Below are positions 51,032-60,248 of a stretch of DNA of 64,000 nt, piece by piece; the stretch's first letter is position 1, and each line of letters starts with the position of its first letter. Under the pieces are notes generated by a model. It was not told the DNA's origin and did no database searches. It saw nothing but the letters and a program-made list of their open reading frames with translations. Origin of the DNA: Planosporangium sp963837285. GTDB lineage: Bacteria; Actinomycetota; Actinomycetes; Mycobacteriales; Micromonosporaceae. The stretch is from assembly GCA_963837285.1 (NCBI GenBank), contig CAWIMS010000006.1:1473897-1537896 (forward strand), given 5' to 3'. The position numbers were made by a program, and so were the translations under genes.

Positions 51032-52727
51032 CAGACCCGGATCCGCGGATAGGAATACAACACCGCGTGGCATAGACGAACGGATGTCCTGCCAGCAGGG
51101 ATGATTGGGGTTGTCGAGACACCAATCGGTCGCTGCGGGAAGGACACCCGTTCGGTGAAGAAGATACCTGGTTTGGCGGGCCGGGTGCGCGTCGGCGCAC
51201 CGGACGCGTCGTTGACTTCGGCGTCGGGTGTGGTGGCGGTGGCTGAGTTGGTCGGCCGGCTGGGCGTGGCCGCCGCGTTGGACGATGCGGTGGGTGGGAT
51301 CAAGCAGCGGGATCGGGGGCTGTCCGCGGGCGAGTTCCTGGTCGCGGTGGCGCAGGCGCAGATGCTCGGCGCGGAGTTCTGGACCGGGTTGGACCGCCGC
51401 CGCGCCGACGTGGCGGGCGAGACATTGTCGGCGGTGGCGACGCCGGCCTCGACCACCGCGGTCGAGTTGGCGCAGCGGTTCGGCCCGGCGCAGTTGGCCG
51501 GTATCGAGGAAGGCATCGGGGAGATCGCCTGCCGGATGATGGGGGTGTTGCCGGCGGCCCGGCGGGCGGTGCTGCGCGCTGGTGGGGCCACCATCGACCT
51601 GGACGGCACCGACGTCGAGGTGTACGGGTCGAAGAAAGAAGGCATCGCCTACAGCTACAAAGGGGCGCGGGCCGGGCGCCCGCACGTGGCCACCTGGGCG
51701 GAGGCCGGCCTGGTCACCGCCGCGGACCTCCTCGCCGGGGATGAGGACCCACGTCCGGGCGCGGGCTCGCTGATCGAACGCAGCGTGGCCGCCCTGCGCG
51801 TGGCCGGGGTCACCGCCCGGCCGAAAGTCCGCGGCGATGTGGGCTACTTCGCCAACCAGATCGCCTGGGCCGCGGTCGAGACCGACTGCGACTTCTCGTT
51901 GGGTGTTACCCGCAACCAGGCCGCCTGGCGCGCCGCCGCGGCCATCCCCGACAACGCGTGGCGGAAAGCGAAGCGGATGAAAGGCGCCCAGGTCGCCGTC
52001 TGCGACTACGCCCCGGCCGGCTGGCCACCCGGCACCGCGTGCGTGGTCCGCCGGGTCAAGGTCCGCGCCGCCGACATCTCCACCGACCCGCGTGCCCGCC
52101 GCCGGCGCACCATCCCCAAGACCCAACTCGCCCTCGCCCTGGACGGCCTGGTCACGCACGTGTACGCGTACTCGTTTATCGCCACCAACCTCGACGTGTC
52201 CACCCCGGCCAAAGCGGTCACGGTGGAAGCCTGGCATCGGATGCGCACCGACATTGAAGATCGCATTCGCGATGCCAAGCACGGCGCCGCCCTGCGGCAC
52301 CTGCCCTCCAGCACCCGGGTAGCGAACACGGTGTGGATGTGGGGTGCGCTGCTGGCCGTGAACCTGTCCGCCTGGCTGCAAGAGTTGGCCGCTCTGGACA
52401 CCGGCGACGGACGCGGCCGGGCCCACCTGGGCACCCTGCGTTACCGGCTGCTGATGGTGCCCGCCCGGCTGGTCCGTCACGCCGGGCAGGTCACCCTCCG
52501 GCTACCCCCAGGACGACAACTGCTGGCCCAAGTCCTGGCCCGACTACGCCAGACACCCATCTGGACCTGACCACCCAGCCCCACCGGCCCCGGCCCAGCC
52601 CATGGAGACCAGCGAACCCGGCGCCACCCGGGCCACCGGCACACCCACCGGACGGAACACCACACCACCAATCGGCCATCAGCGATATATGCCGATCATG
52701 TCGCCGCTATCCGTGGATCCGGGTCAG
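51032..52727 (+). mobile_element. IS1380-family insertion sequence
   Basis: A 1.7-kb element with terminal inverted repeats 51032-51052 and 52707-52727 (19 of 21 positions match when one is reversed). It contains a single full transposase gene. No target-site duplication is visible at the ends, which suggests rearrangement after insertion, for example recombination with another copy. Confidence 0.85.
51155..52570 (+). CDS. IS1380-family transposase
   Basis: The 471-residue protein (GTG at 51155; an upstream ATG at 51101 would add 18 residues) shows the family layout: TIDLDGTDVEVYGSKKEGIA with the first catalytic Asp (near 150), RGDVGYFANQIAWAAVETDC with the second, and RTDIEDRIRDAKHGAALRHL, the Y-(2)-R-(3)-E-(6)-K-like signature region. 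The frame is intact, so the element may still be active. GGAAGGAC stands upstream. Confidence 0.9.
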   Translation: MKKIPGLAGRVRVGAPDASLTSASGVVAVAELVGRLGVAAALDDAVGGIKQRDRGLSAGEFLVAVAQAQMLGAEFWTGLDRRRADVAGETLSAVATPASTTAVELAQRFGPAQLAGIEEGIGEIACRMMGVLPAARRAVLRAGGATIDLDGTDVEVYGSKKEGIAYSYKGARAGRPHVATWAEAGLVTAADLLAGDEDPRPGAGSLIERSVAALRVAGVTARPKVRGDVGYFANQIAWAAVETDCDFSLGVTRNQAAWRAAAAIPDNAWRKAKRMKGAQVAVCDYAPAGWPPGTACVVRRVKVRAADISTDPRARRRRTIPKTQLALALDGLVTHVYAYSFIATNLDVSTPAKAVTVEAWHRMRTDIEDRIRDAKHGAALRHLPSSTRVANTVWMWGALLAVNLSAWLQELAALDTGDGRGRAHLGTLRYRLLMVPARLVRHAGQVTLRLPPGRQLLAQVLARLRQTPIWT

Positions 52728-52797
52728 ATGAGCGACCGAGTCATCGGCAGGGTGCCGCCCCAAACCAACACGCGGCCGACGCGAGGCCACATCGGAA

Positions 52798-53212
52798 TTG
52801 TCAGCGCCCGAAACCGCCCGCGACATCGGCATCTTCAGTGTCGCCGAACACCCGCTGAAGACCTCCGACGACGACTTCCGCGCCCAACCACGGGTACAGG
52901 CCCTCATTGGCCACGACCTCTACGCCGGCTCCGCGCCGCGCTTCGGCGGGCCGCTCTACAGCTACGCCAGCGTCGTCGACGAATACCAAGCCGGCCAACA
53001 GGTCTACGTCACCTACCGCAGCCGCCAAGCCGTACTCGGCTACGCGCTGCTGACCCTCGACGGGCAATGGCTGGCCCCCGGGTGACGTCGGCCGATTGGC
53101 CACCTCGACCGGCACCGTCGCGGACCGGCTCACCTACACCGAGTTGGCCACCGCCCACCTGGAGTCCCTGCAACCACGCTGTCGCCTGGTCGGCATCACC
53201 TGCCACGGCTGA
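52798..53212 (+). pseudogene. Mobile-element hypothetical gene with frameshift
   Basis: The first frame reads GIFSVAEHPLKTSDDDFRAQ ... YVTYRSRQAVLGYALLTLDG, then QWLAPG and a TGA at 53083. In another frame the same protein continues DVGRLATSTGTVADRLTYTE, LATAHLESLQPRCRLVG to a stop at 53212. A one-base change near 53080 therefore broke it. The start is a TTG without ribosome site. The stretch 52728-52797 right after the IS has no certain gene, so the 5' end was probably removed with the IS insertion. Confidence 0.55.
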
Positions 53213-53239
53213 GTCCAGCAAAGGAAAGGAAAGACCACC

Positions 53240-54031
53240 GTGACCACTACCAACCCCACCGGTTCCAAACGCCGTGCGTTAACGCCCGACGAGTTGCACA
53301 CCATCCACGTCGCCATCCGCGACGCGCAAGACACCCCGGACCTGCGCAACGCCGCGCTCGGCGCCCTCTACACCGCACTGCTGGCCGACACCGGGAACAG
53401 CCTGCACGAGATGCTGGAGGCAGGCCAGCTCAAGGCCAGTGACTACGCCATCCCCACCAGTCAATGGCAGGCCATCCTCGCCGCGGCCACCCGCCGGGCT
53501 GAAGCATGGGGGACCGCCGCTCAGATCGGCCTGGACCTCGCGATCAACCTGATGCCCTCGCATTACCACGACCCCGACGCACCGACACCGGACCTGCCCC
53601 TTCCCGACTACCGACCGCTATCACACCGGCTGACCCTCAGCCGCGAGGCGGTCGACGTGATCGCCGCGTGCGAGACGCACCTGAGCCGGCTACGGACCTT
53701 CTACGGCCAAGCCTCAGCGACCTACCAGACCGCGTTGCACAGCTGGCACCGCAACCTGGCCGGCCTGTTCACGATGAACACCGGCGCCGACACACACATC
53801 ACCCGAGATGGAGACCTGTCCCTGTTCGTACGCACCGGCAGCGGTCTGGTCTACGCCTTGATCTTCCACGGCGCGACCCGCCGCTGCACCGATCCGCAGT
53901 GCGAAGCGCTCCTCGACGACGACGGCGCCGCACGGCCGCGGCACTCCAGCGCGAGCGTGCTCAAACACGACCACACCCCGTCATACCCGGTAGGTGCCCC
54001 GCGTCCCGGCGACTGGTCCTTCCATTCCTGA
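53240..54031 (+). CDS. Hypothetical protein of an actinobacterial mobile element
   Basis: The 263-residue product starts at a GTG behind AAGGAAAGGAAAG. It is not recognised by function. The N-terminal 100 residues are helical (LTPDELHTIHVAIRDAQDTP). The C-terminal part has a beta-region and a possible zinc-binding pair with CTDPQCEALLDDDG. Its place beside ArdC-like, DUF2637 and lysozyme genes suggests it is cargo of an integrative element. Confidence 0.65.
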   Translation: MTTTNPTGSKRRALTPDELHTIHVAIRDAQDTPDLRNAALGALYTALLADTGNSLHEMLEAGQLKASDYAIPTSQWQAILAAATRRAEAWGTAAQIGLDLAINLMPSHYHDPDAPTPDLPLPDYRPLSHRLTLSREAVDVIAACETHLSRLRTFYGQASATYQTALHSWHRNLAGLFTMNTGADTHITRDGDLSLFVRTGSGLVYALIFHGATRRCTDPQCEALLDDDGAARPRHSSASVLKHDHTPSYPVGAPRPGDWSFHS

Positions 54032-54048
54032 AATTCACGGAAGGCACC

Positions 54049-54477
54049 ATGCCCCAACCGAAAGCCTCGCCACGGCAAGAAATGAATCCAGCGCCACCTG
54101 GCGCAGGTCGTGCGCGTCAAGGTGCCGCCCAACCCGTACCCGCGCGGGTCGATGGTCGGCCATCGTGCACTGGCCGCCGGGTACCCGCCACATCCAGGAG
54201 AACCCTGAGGCGTCGACAGATCGACACCCTCTACATCGACTGGGGTGGCCTGCGTTGCCGCGTCGACATCGACCCCGACAGCAATGCCACGCCGGCCGGG
54301 TTCGACTGCTACGACGCTGAGGATATCGCCGCTTTCCGTGCCGGCCGCTGGCAGTACGTCGACCTCACCGTCACCGTCGAGTGCCCTGGGATCGACGTAA
54401 CTGATCAGCTCGGTGCCGTCGAGTTCGGCACCATGCCGAACACCACCATCGACATCGAGTGGCTCCTCGACGAATAG
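54049..54477 (+). CDS. Small mobile-element protein with damaged 5' end
   Basis: Only the last about 85 residues (from near 54211: IDTLYIDWGGLRCRVDIDPD to TIDIEWLLDE) look like a real protein. The first 50 codons are arginine- and proline-rich and appear non-coding in this frame. A second frame at 54086-54190 reads HLAQVVRVKVPPNPYPRGSM and VGHRALAAGYP, which looks like the tail of another small gene. One or two indels have probably merged two genes here. Confidence 0.4.
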   Translation: MPQPKASPRQEMNPAPPGAGRARQGAAQPVPARVDGRPSCTGRRVPATSRRTLRRRQIDTLYIDWGGLRCRVDIDPDSNATPAGFDCYDAEDIAAFRAGRWQYVDLTVTVECPGIDVTDQLGAVEFGTMPNTTIDIEWLLDE

Positions 54478-54715
54478 CCGGTGCCAGACATGATCCTTAC
54501 CTGCCGGCACCTGCCGACCGATCTGCGCGGCTGACTCGGTGCGGTCGCGCTGACCGAACCTGACGTCCTCATGCTGCCCGTGTCAGCCGCGGAGGCCCGT
54601 ACCCTCCACAACGCACCGGACCTGGCCAACAACCACTGGGGTGAAGCCGCGAGCATCGCCGGGGCAGCCGCCGAACAACCCGAACGCAGGATCAGGCCGA
54701 GCACTTCCAGCAACG
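54478..54715. other. Decayed stretch without an intact gene
   Basis: Two short readable pieces occur: VPDMILTCRHLPTDLRG ending at 54534, and SAAEARTLHNAPDLANNHWG from about 54583. Neither has a proper start and end, so they are likely remnants of small genes of the mobile element. Confidence 0.4.
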
Positions 54716-54838
54716 ATGAACATCGAGCCCACCGCCGGATACCACGGCATCGCGGTCATCGCCCGTGCCTAGCAGGCCACCTACCGCAAGCTCGCCAACC
54801 GACTGCTCCCGCTCATCGAAGCCGCCGAAGCCAGGTAG
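54716..54838 (+). pseudogene. Small gene with an internal amber codon
   Basis: The frame reads MNIEPTAGYHGIAVIARA, a TAG at 54770, and then QATYRKLANRLLPLIEAAEA to a second TAG. The two parts make one sensible 40-residue helical protein if the TAG was a Trp codon (TGG). It is thus probably disabled by one point mutation. After it, 54839-55017 shows no gene. Confidence 0.5.
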
Positions 54839-55017
54839 CCACACCACGCCCAAGGCGTACCCGCACCACAAACCACGATCGATCACCGCACTCCGACTCT
54901 CGGGGAAACACCTCACGTGTGCTTCCCGCCCCGAGGGGTCGGGAGAAACTCTGTGCTGGTTCCCCCGAGAACCCGCGCCAAACCCCGGGCGCGGCCCCTC
55001 TCGCATCAGGAGAACGC

Positions 55018-55660
55018 GTGCCCAGCACCGACAAAGTCCAGCAACTACAGCAACAGATCAACGACGGCATCGCCGCGCTGCACCAGGACAAGCAATGGAC
55101 GGCACTGCTGAACCTGTCCGCCAGGATGGGCAGCCGGTACTCAACCGGGAACACACTGCTCATCGGACTTCAGCGGCCCGACGCGACGTGCGTCGCGGGG
55201 TACGGGGCATGGCGCAAGGCCGGGCGGCAGGTCCGCCGCGGCGAGCACGGCATCTACATTCTCGCCCCGCTGGTTCGCCGCCGCACCGCCGAAACCGGCA
55301 CCACCGAACCGACAACCGACGCTGGCGGACCCGGCGAGGCTGCCGACGGCCACACCGGCGTCTTCGGATTCAAGAGCGTGGCGGTCTTCGACATCAGTCA
55401 AACAGACGGTCCGGACATCCCCGCCGCCACCGCCATCGACGGCTACACCCCCGAGGACCTGTGCGACGCGCTGACCGCCAGGATCACCACCTTCGGGTAC
55501 CGCGTGTGCTACGGCGACTGCCGTCCAGCGTTCGGCGTCACCCGTCGCGCCGACCACACCGTGACGATCTTGCCCGGCCAACCCTCGGCCCAGGACGCGC
55601 TGACTCTCGCCCACGAACTGGGGCACCTCGCCTGCGGCCACCTGTCCGCCGTCACTTTGT
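55018..55660 (+). pseudogene. ArdC/ImmA-like antirestriction gene, 5' part (split by a transposon)
   Basis: A GTG start behind AGGAG opens an ArdC-like protein. The N-terminal DUF1738-like domain has YSTGNTLLIGLQRPDATCVA, GYGAWRKAGRQVRRGEHGIY and FGFKSVAVFDISQT. The ImmA/IrrE-like peptidase region follows, with the zinc motif TLAHELGHLACGHL (HExxH-type with Gly). It then runs into the left end of a transposon. The matching 3' part lies at 59075. ArdC-like proteins protect incoming DNA from restriction during conjugation. Confidence 0.8.
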
Positions 55661-55762
55661 CTGAGGAGGTAGGGGCCGGTCGGCGTCATTGACGGTGAGG
55701 ACGTGTTGGAGGGCGACCGGGTGGGTTGCCCTTCTTGCTGCTCGTCATCACTGTGAGGAGGT

Positions 55763-56452
55763 TTGGACGGGCAGCGGCCCTCCCGTGTTCCTTTGGCCAG
55801 GTTCGGGAGGGCCGCGCGGTGGTGCGTGGAGGCACCGGTGTTGACGGTAGGCGCGGACGCGGCTGAGGTCGAGCGGCGGTTGGTGGCGGGCGGGTTGGCC
55901 TGTCCTGGGTGCGAGGGTGTGCTGACCGGGTGGGGGCATGCCCGCAGCCGGGTGGTCCGTGGTGTGGCGAGCCGGTCGCGGCTGCGTCCGCGGCGGGCGA
56001 GGTGTCGTGGGTGCGGGGCGACGCATGTGTTGCTGCCGTTGGGCGTGCTGGTGCGGCGGGCCGACGCGGTCGGGGTGGTGGGGGCGGCGATTGCGGCGAA
56101 GGCGGCCGGGTTGGGTGCCCGGCCGGTCGCGCAGTTGTTGGATCGTCCGGTGGAGACGGTGCGGGATTGGCTGCGCCGGTTCGCGGGCCGGGTCGAGGCG
56201 GTGCGGGGCTGGTTCACCGGCCTGTTGTGCGCGGTGGCGCCTGATCCGGTGGTGCCGCAGGCGGCGGGGTCGGTGTGGGCGGATGCGGTGGCGGTGATGC
56301 GGGCGGCTGCGGCCGCGGTGATGGCCCGGTTCGCCGTCACCGGGGTGACGGTGTGGCAGGTGGTCGCCGGGGCCTGCGCGGGGCGGTTGCTGGCGCCGGG
56401 CTGGCCGACCGGGTCGATCAACACGAGTTCGCCCTGGGCAGGGTTGGGCTGA
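55763..56452 (+). CDS. DUF6431-like zinc-ribbon/HTH protein of the transposon
   Basis: The product (up to 229 aa; TTG at 55763, or a later start near 55826 to 55844) has two CxxC pairs (CPGC and CRGC, about 35 residues apart), as in zinc ribbons. A helical region follows with RPVAQLLDRPVETVRDWLRR, an HTH-like segment. It resembles DUF6431 proteins encoded near similar transposases. It may bind the transposon ends. Confidence 0.65.
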   Translation: MDGQRPSRVPLARFGRAARWCVEAPVLTVGADAAEVERRLVAGGLACPGCEGVLTGWGHARSRVVRGVASRSRLRPRRARCRGCGATHVLLPLGVLVRRADAVGVVGAAIAAKAAGLGARPVAQLLDRPVETVRDWLRRFAGRVEAVRGWFTGLLCAVAPDPVVPQAAGSVWADAVAVMRAAAAAVMARFAVTGVTVWQVVAGACAGRLLAPGWPTGSINTSSPWAGLG

Positions 56453-56509
56453 TCGTCCACTCTCGACACTCGTCGATCTTCGTTGTCGAGTGGAGAGGTG
56501 GTGCTGCCA

Positions 56510-57895
56510 GTGACATCGGCAGATGACGAATGGCGGATGCGTGCCGAACGCGCCCAGGCGGTGGCGTTGTTCCGCTACCAGCTGGTCCGGGAGGCGGCTG
56601 ATCCCGGGTTGTCGACCAGGCAGCGGGGCCGGCTGGTCCGCGAGTTGGCCGGCAGGGAGCATCCCGGCCCGTTCGGTAAGCCGGTGCGGGTCTCACGGCA
56701 GAACCTGGACCGGTGGATCCTGGCCTGGCGCCGGGGCGGGTTCGACGCGTTGCTGCCCGCGCCGCGGCAGGTCACTGCCCGCACCCCGGTCGAGGTGCTG
56801 GACATGGCCGCAGCGCTGAAGCGGGAGAACCCGGACCGCACCGCGGCGCAGGTGGTACGGATCCTGCGCACCAACCTGGGGTGGGCGCCGTCGGAGTCCA
56901 CGGTGCTGCGCCTGTTCACCCGGCTGGAGCTGACCGGTCCGGCATCCGTCCGCGCGTCGGTGTTCGGCCGGTTCGAGGCCGGCCACCCCAATGACCTGTG
57001 GACCGGAGACGCACTCCACGCCCCGGTGGTCGCCGGCCGGAAAACCTACCTATTCGCGTTCATCGATGACCAGAGCAGGGCGGTGATGGGGCACCGGTTC
57101 GGCTACGCCGAAGACGCCGTGCGGTTGGCCGCGGCGCTGCGTCCGGCCCTGGCCGGCCGGGGCGTGCCCGCCGGAGTGTATGTCGACAACGGCAGCGCCT
57201 TTGTCGATCGGTGGCTGCTACGGGCCTGCGCCGTGCTGGGCATCAAGCTGACCCACAGCACCCCGGGCCGGCCCGAAGGACGCGGAAAAATCGAGCGCTT
57301 CTTCGAGACCGTGCGGGCCCAGTTCCTCGTCGAGATCACCGGCACCAACCAGCCCGGCCGCCACCACGTCGCTTCGCTGGGCGAGTTGAACCGATTGTTC
57401 ACGGCCTGGCTGGAAACGGTGTATCACCGCACCCCGCACTCCGAGACCGGGCAGTCCCCGATCGTGCGGTGGCAGGCCGGCGGACCGTTCCCGCTGCCCA
57501 CCCCGGCGGCGTTGCGGGAGGCGTTCCTGTGGTCCGAACAGCGGACGGTCAAGAAGACCGCCACGGTGTCCCTGCACGGAAACGTTTACCAGGTCGAAAC
57601 CGATCTGGTCGGGCGGCGGGTGGAGTTGGTGTTCGACCCGTTTGATCTTTCGACGATCGAGGTGCGGCTGCACGGCAAGCCGATGGGGTTGGCCATCCCG
57701 CACCGCATCGGCCGCCACGCCCACCCCAAGGCCCGCCCGGAAACCCCGCCAGACCCCACGCCCCCGCCCAGCGGCATTGCCTACCTGCCGCTGATCGACG
57801 CGGTCCACCAAGCCGAACTGGCCGCCACCGTCAACTACGCCGCGCTGCTGGACACCACCGTCACGCCGGCACCCACCAGCGAGCCGACGGCATGA
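56510..57895 (+). CDS. DDE transposase, Mu/Tn552/IS481-like
   Basis: The 461-residue protein (GTG at 56510 behind GGAGAGG; a TTG at 56483 is also in frame) has an N-terminal HTH region, then an rve core. The catalytic triad is visible: Asp in LWTGDALHAP (near 167), Asp in YVDNGSAF (near 226) and Glu in GRGKIERFFETV (near 262). A Mu-type C-terminal beta-barrel (TATVSLHGNVYQVETDLVGR) follows. Its stop overlaps the next ATG. Confidence 0.9.
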   Translation: MTSADDEWRMRAERAQAVALFRYQLVREAADPGLSTRQRGRLVRELAGREHPGPFGKPVRVSRQNLDRWILAWRRGGFDALLPAPRQVTARTPVEVLDMAAALKRENPDRTAAQVVRILRTNLGWAPSESTVLRLFTRLELTGPASVRASVFGRFEAGHPNDLWTGDALHAPVVAGRKTYLFAFIDDQSRAVMGHRFGYAEDAVRLAAALRPALAGRGVPAGVYVDNGSAFVDRWLLRACAVLGIKLTHSTPGRPEGRGKIERFFETVRAQFLVEITGTNQPGRHHVASLGELNRLFTAWLETVYHRTPHSETGQSPIVRWQAGGPFPLPTPAALREAFLWSEQRTVKKTATVSLHGNVYQVETDLVGRRVELVFDPFDLSTIEVRLHGKPMGLAIPHRIGRHAHPKARPETPPDPTPPPSGIAYLPLIDAVHQAELAATVNYAALLDTTVTPAPTSEPTA

Positions 57896-58143
57896 CCAAC
57901 CCGCCCCCATCGGATCCGGTCACCACGACCGAGATCGCCGACCTGCTGTCCTGGGCCCGCCAACTCAGCAGCGCCCGCGGCGCCACCCCGGCGCAGCGGG
58001 CCGCCTACCTGGCCACGAAGGCCGACCTGCTGGCCCGCATCGGGGGCGCCCACGCCGACGCGCACCCCTGCCACGCCGACCAGACCCGGACCGTCGCCTC
58101 GCAGACCACCGCACTCCACCAACCCGACAAGGACACCCCATGA
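57892..58143 (+). CDS. Small protein of the transposon
   Basis: The 83-residue product overlaps the transposase stop (ATGA) at its start and the ATPase start at its end. It has one helical stretch (TEIADLLSWARQLSSARGAT, PAQRAAYLATKADLLARIGG) and a His/Asp-rich tail. I do not recognise it. Its position suggests a connector between transposase and ATPase (inference). Confidence 0.7.
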   Translation: MTNPPPSDPVTTTEIADLLSWARQLSSARGATPAQRAAYLATKADLLARIGGAHADAHPCHADQTRTVASQTTALHQPDKDTP

Positions 58144-58952
58144 TCGACAAACTGCAGAACTTCTACGGCTTCGCCCGCATGCCCTTCGGCCGGGACCTGG
58201 CCCCCGGCATGCTGCACCGCCACAACAGCCACGCCGAAGCCGTCGCCCGCATCACCTGGTGCGTCGACCAACGCGCCCTGGGCGTCATCACCGGCGAAGT
58301 CGGCGCCGGCAAAACCGTCGCCGTCCGCACTGCACTGTCCACACTGGACAACAGCCGGCACAGCATCATCTACCTGCCCAACCCCGCCGTCGGCGCCCGC
58401 GGCATCCACCACGCCATCGTCACCGCCCTCGGTGGCGTGCCCCGCTTCCACCACGCCACCCTCATCCCGCAAGCCACCGACGCCCTCGCCGTCGAGTACG
58501 CCGAACGCGGCCGGGTCCCTATCTTGATCATCGACGAGGCGCACACGCTGGCCCACGACCAGCTCGAAGGCATCCGCATGCTCACCAACCATGATCTTGA
58601 TAGTCGGTCCCCGTTCGCCTGCCTGCTCGTCGGGCAACCCACCCTCCGCCGCAAAATCAAACTCGGTGTACTCGCCGCCCTCGACCAACGCATCGCCCTG
58701 CGCTACACCCTCCCACCCATGACCAGTGAAGAAACCACCAGCTATATCCGTCACCACCTGACTCTGGCTGGCCGCTCCGACACCCTGTTCACCGACGACG
58801 CCGCCACCCTGATCCACCAGACCAGCCGCGGCTACCCCAGAGCCGTCAACAACCTGTCGCTTCAAGCCCTCATCGCCGCGTTCGCCACCAACAAGACCAT
58901 CGTCGATGAGACCTCCACCCGCACCGCCATCACGGAAGTCACGTCAGACTGA
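58140..58952 (+). CDS. AAA ATPase (TnsC/MuB/ExeA-like) of the transposon
   Basis: The 270-residue ATPase begins FYGFARMPFGRDLAP, the usual N-terminus of the ExeA/TniB-like group. Walker A is GEVGAGKTVA (about 54-61), Walker B ILIIDEAHTL (about 123-130), and the sensor region is LDQRIALRYTLPPMTSEETT. Such ATPases select target DNA and activate the DDE transposase. It is coupled to the gene before it by a 4-bp overlap. Confidence 0.9.
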   Translation: MIDKLQNFYGFARMPFGRDLAPGMLHRHNSHAEAVARITWCVDQRALGVITGEVGAGKTVAVRTALSTLDNSRHSIIYLPNPAVGARGIHHAIVTALGGVPRFHHATLIPQATDALAVEYAERGRVPILIIDEAHTLAHDQLEGIRMLTNHDLDSRSPFACLLVGQPTLRRKIKLGVLAALDQRIALRYTLPPMTSEETTSYIRHHLTLAGRSDTLFTDDAATLIHQTSRGYPRAVNNLSLQALIAAFATNKTIVDETSTRTAITEVTSD

Positions 58953-58979
58953 GCAGCACCACATCACCACGGTGACCAC

Positions 58980-59012
58980 AACCCCGCCCGGCACCCGCCC
59001 GGCGGGGTTTTC
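58980..59012 (+). terminator. Terminator of the transposon operon
   Basis: AACCCCGCC (58980-58988) pairs with GGCGGGGTT (59001-59009) and is followed by TT. It stands 27 bases after the ATPase stop codon and just inside the right inverted repeat. Confidence 0.85.
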
Positions 59013-59074
59013 CACAACCAATCCGTCCTCACCGTCAATGACGCCTACGTCCTCAACGAAAGCGACGCGTAACA

Positions 59075-59329
59075 CCACCTCGACACCGACGGCCAGTACG
59101 TACACCGCGGTACCGCCGAAGTCGAAGCCGAGTCGGTCGCCTACATCCTCACCACCGCCGCCGGGATGGACACCGCCGGGGCGTCCTTCGACTACATCGG
59201 CACCTGGGCCAATGGCGACCAGGCCCTGATCCGCGCCACCGCCGACACGGTCATCCGCACCGCACGCGGGCTCCTTCAGAACTGGACCTCAACACCGCAC
59301 CCGCAGAGCTGGCCGCCGCAGCTGCCTGA
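59075..59329 (+). pseudogene. ArdC/ImmA-like antirestriction gene, 3' part
   Basis: Directly after the transposon the frame reads HHLDTDGQYVHRGTAEVEAE, SVAYILTTAAGMDTAGASFD, YIGTWANGDQALIRATADTV. These are the C-terminal helices of the ImmA-like peptidase domain, with the third zinc ligand region AEVEAESVA. It is the missing end of the gene that starts at 55018. Near 59280 a further shift is likely: another frame gives LDLNTAPAELAAAAA and a stop at 59329. Confidence 0.75.
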
Positions 59330-59412
59330 CCCCCCCATGGATGCCCGGGGGCGGGCGCCCTTTGCCCGGCTCGCCCACCCCCGGTCTCCCTACACAGCAG
59401 GGAGTACCAACA

Positions 59413-60123
59413 GTGCATCACGACCGTACGACCACCAGCCACCCCTGCTGGCCGGCGCTGCTGGTCGCCGCGCTCCTCGGCTACGCCGTCCGCGCGGCCG
59501 TCGAACGCAGTCTGGTCCGCCAGCTGGCTGCCGCCCGCGCCGAGGCCGCCCACGACCCGCTCACCGGCCTACCCAACCGCCGCGCCGCCGTCAGCGAGGT
59601 CAACACCCGGTTGGCCGCAGGCCCGTTCCTGTTCGCTCTGCTCGATCTCGACGACTTCAAATCCGTGAACGACACGTTCGGCCATCCCACCGGAGACGAC
59701 CTGCTCGCCGTCGTCGCCGCCCGCCTGTACATCGCCGTCCCACCAGACGGCTTCGTCGCCCGGCTCGCCGGTGACGAGTTCCTGATCCTGCTACCCGATC
59801 ACGGCGGCGACCCCGCTGACGCGATCAGCCCCGTGCTCACCCTGCTCGCCGAACCCGCACGGCTCGGCGCGGCCACGCTGCGGCCACGCGCCTCCGCCGG
59901 CGTGGCCACCACGGCAAGCGGCGCCGCGAGCTGGCGGCAGCTGATCGCCCGCGCCGACCTGGCCCTCTACCGCGCCAAGCACACCGGAGACGGTGTGGCC
60001 GTCTACCACCCGCACCACGACGTCTCCAGCTCCGACGACGGTTCACGCCGTCCACGTGAACGCCGCCGCGACCACCACCAGAGCACCACCGCGACAGGCC
60101 CAGACGCCGAGACCGGCGCCTGA
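59413..60123 (+). CDS. GGDEF-domain protein of the mobile island
   Basis: The 236-residue product starts at a GTG behind GGGAG. One N-terminal membrane segment (CWPALLVAALLGYAV) precedes the GGDEF domain with HDPLTGLPNRR, LLDLDDFKSVND and an active-site loop RLAGDEF (AGDEF variant, often active). There is no RxxD inhibitory site. A His/Arg-rich tail ends the protein. Its place in the element suggests cargo that changes cyclic di-GMP in the host (inference). Confidence 0.85.
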   Translation: MHHDRTTTSHPCWPALLVAALLGYAVRAAVERSLVRQLAAARAEAAHDPLTGLPNRRAAVSEVNTRLAAGPFLFALLDLDDFKSVNDTFGHPTGDDLLAVVAARLYIAVPPDGFVARLAGDEFLILLPDHGGDPADAISPVLTLLAEPARLGAATLRPRASAGVATTASGAASWRQLIARADLALYRAKHTGDGVAVYHPHHDVSSSDDGSRRPRERRRDHHQSTTATGPDAETGA

Positions 60124-60149
60124 CCCCAGACCACCTCACCCCGAGTGGT

Positions 60150-60163
60150 GGCGGTATACCGCC
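60150..60163. promoter_or_regulatory. 14-bp perfect palindrome
   Basis: GGCGGTATACCGCC lies 27 bases after the GGDEF stop and 86 bases before the DUF2637 start. Its perfect dyad and AT core fit a protein-binding operator, with no further evidence. Confidence 0.4.
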
Positions 60164-60248
60164 GCCGCCACGCTCCTGCGCGCCCGCCGACCTTCGCCGA
60201 CGGGCGGAGGGCAGCAGTGTGCCCACCGCCTGATCAATGGAGGACGAC

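Larger units (their letters stand above)
55653..59074 (+). mobile_element. 3.4-kb transposon with DDE transposase and AAA ATPase
   Basis: Perfect 22-bp inverted repeats lie at 55682-55703 and 59024-59045, with weaker similarity outside them (TGAGGA-GTAGG type). Inside are four genes on one strand: zinc-ribbon protein, Mu/Tn552-type DDE transposase, a small protein and an ATPase. All appear intact. The two halves of the ArdC-like gene flank it. The exact outer ends (given here to about 29 bases beyond the repeats) and the target duplication are not certain. Confidence 0.8.
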
